From assembly GCA_964596345.1 (NCBI GenBank), contig CAZQSZ010000001.1, positions 124,001 through 188,000 of the forward strand: a stretch of DNA of 64,000 bases, given 5' to 3'. Below the pieces are notes generated by a model that was not told the DNA's origin, made no database searches, and was given only the letters and a program-made list of their open reading frames with translations. Source of the stretch: CADEDV01 sp964596345 (GTDB lineage Bacteria > Bacteroidota > Bacteroidia > Chitinophagales > Chitinophagaceae). Each line of letters opens with the position of its first letter. The first letter of the stretch is position 1. The position numbers were made by a program, and so were the translations under genes. Of this stretch, positions 61,137 to 64,000 are shown one piece after another.

Positions 61137-62015
61137 TTATGCACCAGCTAATTCCCTTTCCGCATTTGCAAACACTTTCTTTTTCTTTTTTTCATACCAC
61201 CATTGCGGTACGGTTTTTTTCATCATGGTATCAATGCTCCGCATGCCGAATAAATTCCAGGCGCCTTTCAGTTTGCCGCTGATGGAAGGTTGAAGGGCCC
61301 GTAAACTCATGGCAAAGCCACTGTCTAAGTATTCCATATGATGCCAGTAACCGGCGGGCATAAATAAAGTATCACCAGGTTCTAAAATAAAATCATAGCC
61401 TTCGGCCAGTTTCAGGGCCGGGAATTTTTCAAAATCCAGTTTGCCTTCCTGGTAATAGTTGGAAAAATCGGCCATGCTCAGTACCTCAAAAGGTTTACGG
61501 TAGAGTTTGTATTGTTCTTTAAAAGGGAACATGAGCACTCTTTTACGGCCACCAAACTGTGTATGTAAAATATGGGAGAGATCAATATCAAAATGCATAT
61601 GGGTGATGCTGCTGGCACCACCGGTAAACAGCATCGGGTATTTTTTTACAAAACCCTTCATCAGGTGTTCGGGCCAGGTAAAATCTTTGGTCAGCTCCGG
61701 GGCATGATCAAAAATATTGAACAGGAAGATGCGCCAGCCGGCCGGTCCTTTGCTGATCATATCAATATATTCACCAAAGGTCTTGTAATCGTCGGCCTTA
61801 TTGATCGGTGTGTAAGCGTCGCTTTTTACATTGTTGTACAGCGGCACTTTCTGATGACCCACCAGTTGCTTAAAATAATCCCAGTTCCATTTAGTATAAG
61901 CCGGCCAATCCTTAGCAAGATTTTTGATGATAACGGGCAGGGCCGGTTCATAATATTCCTTCCGGAATACTTCAGGTTCGATGGAGTCAACTTTAGCAAC
62001 TGGTTTTAATTGCAT
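61137..62015 (-). CDS. Cupin-like/JmjC-domain 2-oxoglutarate-dependent oxygenase
   Basis: The 292-residue protein has a cupin-like JmjC fold. The Fe(II) site is represented by THMHFDIDLSH (HxD type) and the distal His in FMPAGYWHHMEY. A conserved Lys (GGRKRVLMFP) probably binds 2-oxoglutarate. It resembles FIH/TYW5-like hydroxylases. Substrates could be proteins or small molecules. A TAnnTTTG box lies just before the start. Confidence 0.8.
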   Translation of the reverse strand: MQLKPVAKVDSIEPEVFRKEYYEPALPVIIKNLAKDWPAYTKWNWDYFKQLVGHQKVPLYNNVKSDAYTPINKADDYKTFGEYIDMISKGPAGWRIFLFNIFDHAPELTKDFTWPEHLMKGFVKKYPMLFTGGASSITHMHFDIDLSHILHTQFGGRKRVLMFPFKEQYKLYRKPFEVLSMADFSNYYQEGKLDFEKFPALKLAEGYDFILEPGDTLFMPAGYWHHMEYLDSGFAMSLRALQPSISGKLKGAWNLFGMRSIDTMMKKTVPQWWYEKKKKKVFANAERELAGA

Positions 62016-62019
62016 GGGG

Positions 62020-62027
62020 CAAACTTA
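62020..62027 (-). promoter_or_regulatory. -7 element close to the cupin gene start
   Basis: TAAGTTTG (minus strand) fits TAnnTTTG and ends only 4 nt before the start codon, so the transcript would be leaderless if it is used. A CAAA at 62044-62047 gives a -33 at 16 nt, shorter than consensus. Confidence 0.35.
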
Positions 62028-62117
62028 ATAAGTGACCAAATTACAAATTGTCGTGCAAATGGCGATAATCAATAAATGTATTGATAAAAGCCTGTATTTT
62101 TAGAAAGACTGATCACG

Positions 62118-62726
62118 ATGTTACTGCATATTCATCCCAAAGATCCCCAGCCCCGCCTCGTCAAACAGGTGGTGGAAAGCCTGCAAAAAGGCGGGATCAT
62201 CATTTACCCCACCGATACTATTTATGGATTGGGTTGTGATATTTTTCAACCCAAAGCCATTGAACGGATTGCCCGGATCAAAAAAATAGAACCACAAAAA
62301 GCACAGTTATCATTTGTTTGTTCCGACCTCAGTCACCTGAGTGAATATGCCAAACAAATACAAACATCTACCTATCGCTTATTAAAAGAATACCTGCCCG
62401 GTCCCTATACATTTATTCTCCCGGCCAGTAAGCTGGTGCCGAAAATTTTGCAAAGCAAAAAAGATACGATCGGTTTACGTATCCCGGACAATGCTATTGC
62501 CATGGCGATCGTGAAAGAACTGGGCCGTCCCATCCTGAGTGCGTCTTTACCGGGCGAAATGGTGGAAGATTATACCGATCCCGAAGTGATGTATGAGAAT
62601 TTCAACAAGCTGGTTGATTTTGTTATTGATGGAGGTCCCGGGGGAACCATACCTTCCACGATCATTGACTGCACCGGTGATGAACCAATTGTTACCAGGG
62701 AAGGATTGGGAAAATGGGAAGAATAA
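62118..62726 (+). CDS. L-threonylcarbamoyladenylate synthase (Sua5/YciO/YrdC)
   Basis: The 202-residue protein has the YrdC fold. GGIIIYPTDTIYGLGCD (about 26-42), IERIARIKKIEPQKAQLSF and YLPGPYTFILPA are conserved, as is LSASLPG. It makes threonylcarbamoyl-AMP for t6A in tRNAs. It is shorter than Sua5 with its extra domain. A hairpin at 62740-62768 follows. Confidence 0.88.
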   Translation: MLLHIHPKDPQPRLVKQVVESLQKGGIIIYPTDTIYGLGCDIFQPKAIERIARIKKIEPQKAQLSFVCSDLSHLSEYAKQIQTSTYRLLKEYLPGPYTFILPASKLVPKILQSKKDTIGLRIPDNAIAMAIVKELGRPILSASLPGEMVEDYTDPEVMYENFNKLVDFVIDGGPGGTIPSTIIDCTGDEPIVTREGLGKWEE

Positions 62727-62739
62727 GCGGCAAAAAATA

Positions 62740-62768
62740 AAAGCACCACTTGTAACAAGTGATGCTTT
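62740..62768. terminator. Hairpin terminator between convergent genes
   Basis: AAAGCA-C-CACTTG pairs with CAAGTG-A-TGCTTT around TAA. The T-rich tail on the minus strand suits the gene stopping at 62816; on the plus strand the hairpin is 13 nt after the Sua5 stop. Confidence 0.7.
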
Positions 62769-62815
62769 CCCAACTCAAACACAAACTCCTGCTCTATGAT
62801 GGATTACTGATAGTA

Positions 62816-63118
62816 TTATATCACCCGGTGGCGCCGGTTATGTTTAAAACGAAAAGTTTCCTTACGGGTATGAGCTTTCATTTTATGGATCTTCCTTCTT
62901 TCATGCGGGGTAATTATACCATCACGGCGGGCCATCCTTTGCATATTGTTTAAACGCACCTGGTCTTTTCTCAGTTCAAAGGCTTCAGGCCTGGTCAGTT
63001 CACCACTGCGGACACCCTGGTGGATACGATGACGCTGGATGCGGTTACCGGCTACCTGTGCAGACGCGGTGGTGCCAATCAATAACATGATAACGGCGAA
63101 AGCTAAGATCTTTTTCAT
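62816..63118 (-). CDS. Small secreted basic protein of unknown function
   Basis: The 100-residue protein has a signal peptide (to about residue 20) and a short Arg/His/Lys-rich helical domain: ELTRPEAFELRKDQVRLNNM (20 residues, about 40-59) followed by RRDGIITPHERRKIHKM. The DGxITPxE pattern resembles a calcium- or metal-binding helix-loop-helix but is not an EF-hand consensus. The function is unknown. It ends at the 62740-62768 hairpin. Confidence 0.6.
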   Translation of the reverse strand: MKKILAFAVIMLLIGTTASAQVAGNRIQRHRIHQGVRSGELTRPEAFELRKDQVRLNNMQRMARRDGIITPHERRKIHKMKAHTRKETFRFKHNRRHRVI

Positions 63119-63208
63119 GGGGCTTGTTTTAATTGTTATTCAAAAATGATGTGCTGCTATGACGGCAACAGGTACTAACCGTTTAATGAGCTTAGAAAAC
63201 TTTAACAA

Positions 63209-63823
63209 CTAAAACAGTTCCTTTTGAGAGGGAAGAAGGCGAAAACTTTTCCGGTGAAAGCGGCATAAGCCATGTTCTTCAATGGCTTTGCGGTGAACAG
63301 CCGTGCCGTACCCTTTATTTTTATTCCAGCCATATTGCGGAAATGCTGCATGAATGCGATACATGTATTCATCCCGCCAGGTCTTGGCTAAAATGCTGGC
63401 GGCGGCAATGGAGGCAAAACGTCCGTCACCTTTTACAAAACACTGGTGCGGTATTTTTTGATAAGGGATAAAACGGTTGCCGTCAATTAAAAGTAAACCG
63501 GGTCTTTTATTGAGTTGATCAATGGCCAGGTGCATGGCTTTGAAAGAAGCTTTCAGGATATTGGTTTGGTCGATCTCTTCATTATCAACAGCAGCCACCG
63601 CAAAAGCGATCGCTTCTTTTTCAATAACAGGCCGCAGCTCATCCCGTTGCTTTTCGGACAACTGTTTGGAATCATTCAGCAGCGGGTGATAAAAATCAAC
63701 AGGCAAAATAACTGCTGCTGCATACACCGGCCCGGCATAACAACCCCGGCCGGCTTCATCACATCCGGCTTCCACAAACTGTTCCTGGTAAAAGGGTTGA
63801 AGCATCCCCTGCAATTTCATCAA
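63209..63823 (-). CDS. rnhB: Ribonuclease HII
   Basis: The 204-residue enzyme removes ribonucleotides and RNA primers from DNA. The catalytic DEAGRG motif (about 19-24), LLLIDGNRF and the IAAASILAKTWRDEYM block with the second acidic residues are present. It has the C-terminal NKGYGTAVHRKAIEEHG segment. It is a short standard form. Divergent from ctaA. Confidence 0.93.
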   Translation of the reverse strand: MMKLQGMLQPFYQEQFVEAGCDEAGRGCYAGPVYAAAVILPVDFYHPLLNDSKQLSEKQRDELRPVIEKEAIAFAVAAVDNEEIDQTNILKASFKAMHLAIDQLNKRPGLLLIDGNRFIPYQKIPHQCFVKGDGRFASIAAASILAKTWRDEYMYRIHAAFPQYGWNKNKGYGTAVHRKAIEEHGLCRFHRKSFRLLPSQKELF

Positions 63824-63863
63824 TAATACGGAACAAAAATTATTTTGACCCCTGTTCCACTCC

Positions 63864-63871
63864 TAACTTTG
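63864..63871 (+). promoter_or_regulatory. -7 element close to the ctaA start
   Basis: TAACTTTG fits TAnnTTTG and ends 8 nt before the ATG (63880), so the predicted transcript is nearly leaderless. A TTTG at 63844-63847 is 16 nt upstream, shorter than consensus. Confidence 0.45.
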
Positions 63872-63879
63872 CAGCCGCT

Positions 63880-64000
63880 ATGGCGAATGAACTATCACAG
63901 CGTTCTTCCAAACCAATCGCCGCCTGGCTGCTGGTGGGTGTGGGAATGATCATGATCCAGATCTTACTCGGGGGGATTACCCGGCTGACCGGTTCGGGTT
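63880..64000 (+). CDS. ctaA: Heme A synthase CtaA, N-terminal fragment
   Basis: The frame begins at ATG 63880 and runs off the window. Its 40 residues include the first TM helix and the conserved loop LLGGITRLTGSG of COX15/CtaA. The enzyme oxidises the heme O methyl group to give heme A, completing the pathway that starts with CyoE at 33486. The rest lies outside the window. Confidence 0.85.
   Translation, partial: MANELSQRSSKPIAAWLLVGVGMIMIQILLGGITRLTGSG

Noticed and set aside
1..64000. CRISPR arrays, rRNA operons, canonical tRNAs, transposases
   Set aside because: No regular spacer-repeat arrays, rRNA-like sequence, normal tRNA cloverleaf or transposase motif was seen by eye.

Overview
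The window looks like a chromosomal segment of a Bacteroidota bacterium, most likely family Chitinophagaceae. The evidence is an alternative complex III operon (actABCDEF) running into cytochrome c oxidase genes, several promoters of the TTTG / TAnnTTTG type, no obvious Shine-Dalgarno sequences, a T9SS-type C-terminal sorting domain, a GldM-like protein, and many Bacteroidota-type DUF families. No rRNA, canonical tRNA, CRISPR array or insertion sequence was seen.

Layout. 1-5.5 kb (minus strand): a penicillin-acylase-like hydrolase (cut by the window edge), a class C beta-lactamase-like serine hydrolase, a TPR membrane protein, an NTF2-like protein and a D-aminoacylase-type amidohydrolase. 5.6-11.6 kb (minus): two tandem DUF1624/HGSNAT-like membrane acyltransferase paralogues, three tandem paralogues of a small N-terminally anchored protein, and a DUF418 membrane protein. 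11.8-12.1 kb: two small membrane proteins. 12.2-14.9 kb: ATP-grasp, NRDE/TANGO2, DinB and DoxX genes. 14.9-18.2 kb: two YHS proteins, an outer-membrane protein, a DM13 lipoprotein, a zinc-finger putative anti-sigma factor and an ECF sigma factor. 18.3-18.9 kb: a two-TM gene flanked by inverted repeats, possibly a mobile cassette. 19-21.4 kb: an SH3-like protein, a carboxypeptidase-regulatory-domain protein and a DUF6787-PurN fusion.

21.6-37.8 kb (plus) is the respiratory core: actA-F, coxB, coxA, cyoE/ctaB, two subunit III genes, subunit IV, a SCO copper chaperone and DUF420. Together these give quinol oxidation by ACIII, electron transfer to an A-type heme-copper oxidase, and heme/copper maturation. 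The start of ctaA (heme A synthase) lies at the right edge (63.9 kb). 38-42.2 kb: an alkyltransferase-like protein, DUF5522, TrmB, DUF3078 and a lipoprotein.

42.2-42.6 kb holds an isolated structured RNA unit on the minus strand. It has a consensus promoter, a 172-nt tRNA-like core (acceptor, D, anticodon-like and T arms) with an insertion of about 100 nt in the variable region, and a rho-independent terminator. It does not match tmRNA or an ordinary tRNA and is the most novel object here. 42.6-49 kb: an Lrp regulator, then an exopolysaccharide set (flippase, Wzz-like, O-antigen ligase, GT2) with an orphan OppC-like permease. 49.1-52.7 kb is a visibly AT-rich accessory island: a HExxH lipoprotein whose promoter spacer contains a T12 tract, two proteins of unknown function, and a 5'-truncated O-antigen-ligase/TPR gene. 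52.8-64 kb is mostly housekeeping: an alpha/beta hydrolase, a T9SS-sorted SGNH hydrolase, MarR plus acyl-CoA dehydrogenase, a diheme cytochrome, AhpD, KorB, a GldM-like protein, a JmjC-like protein, Sua5, RNase HII and ctaA.
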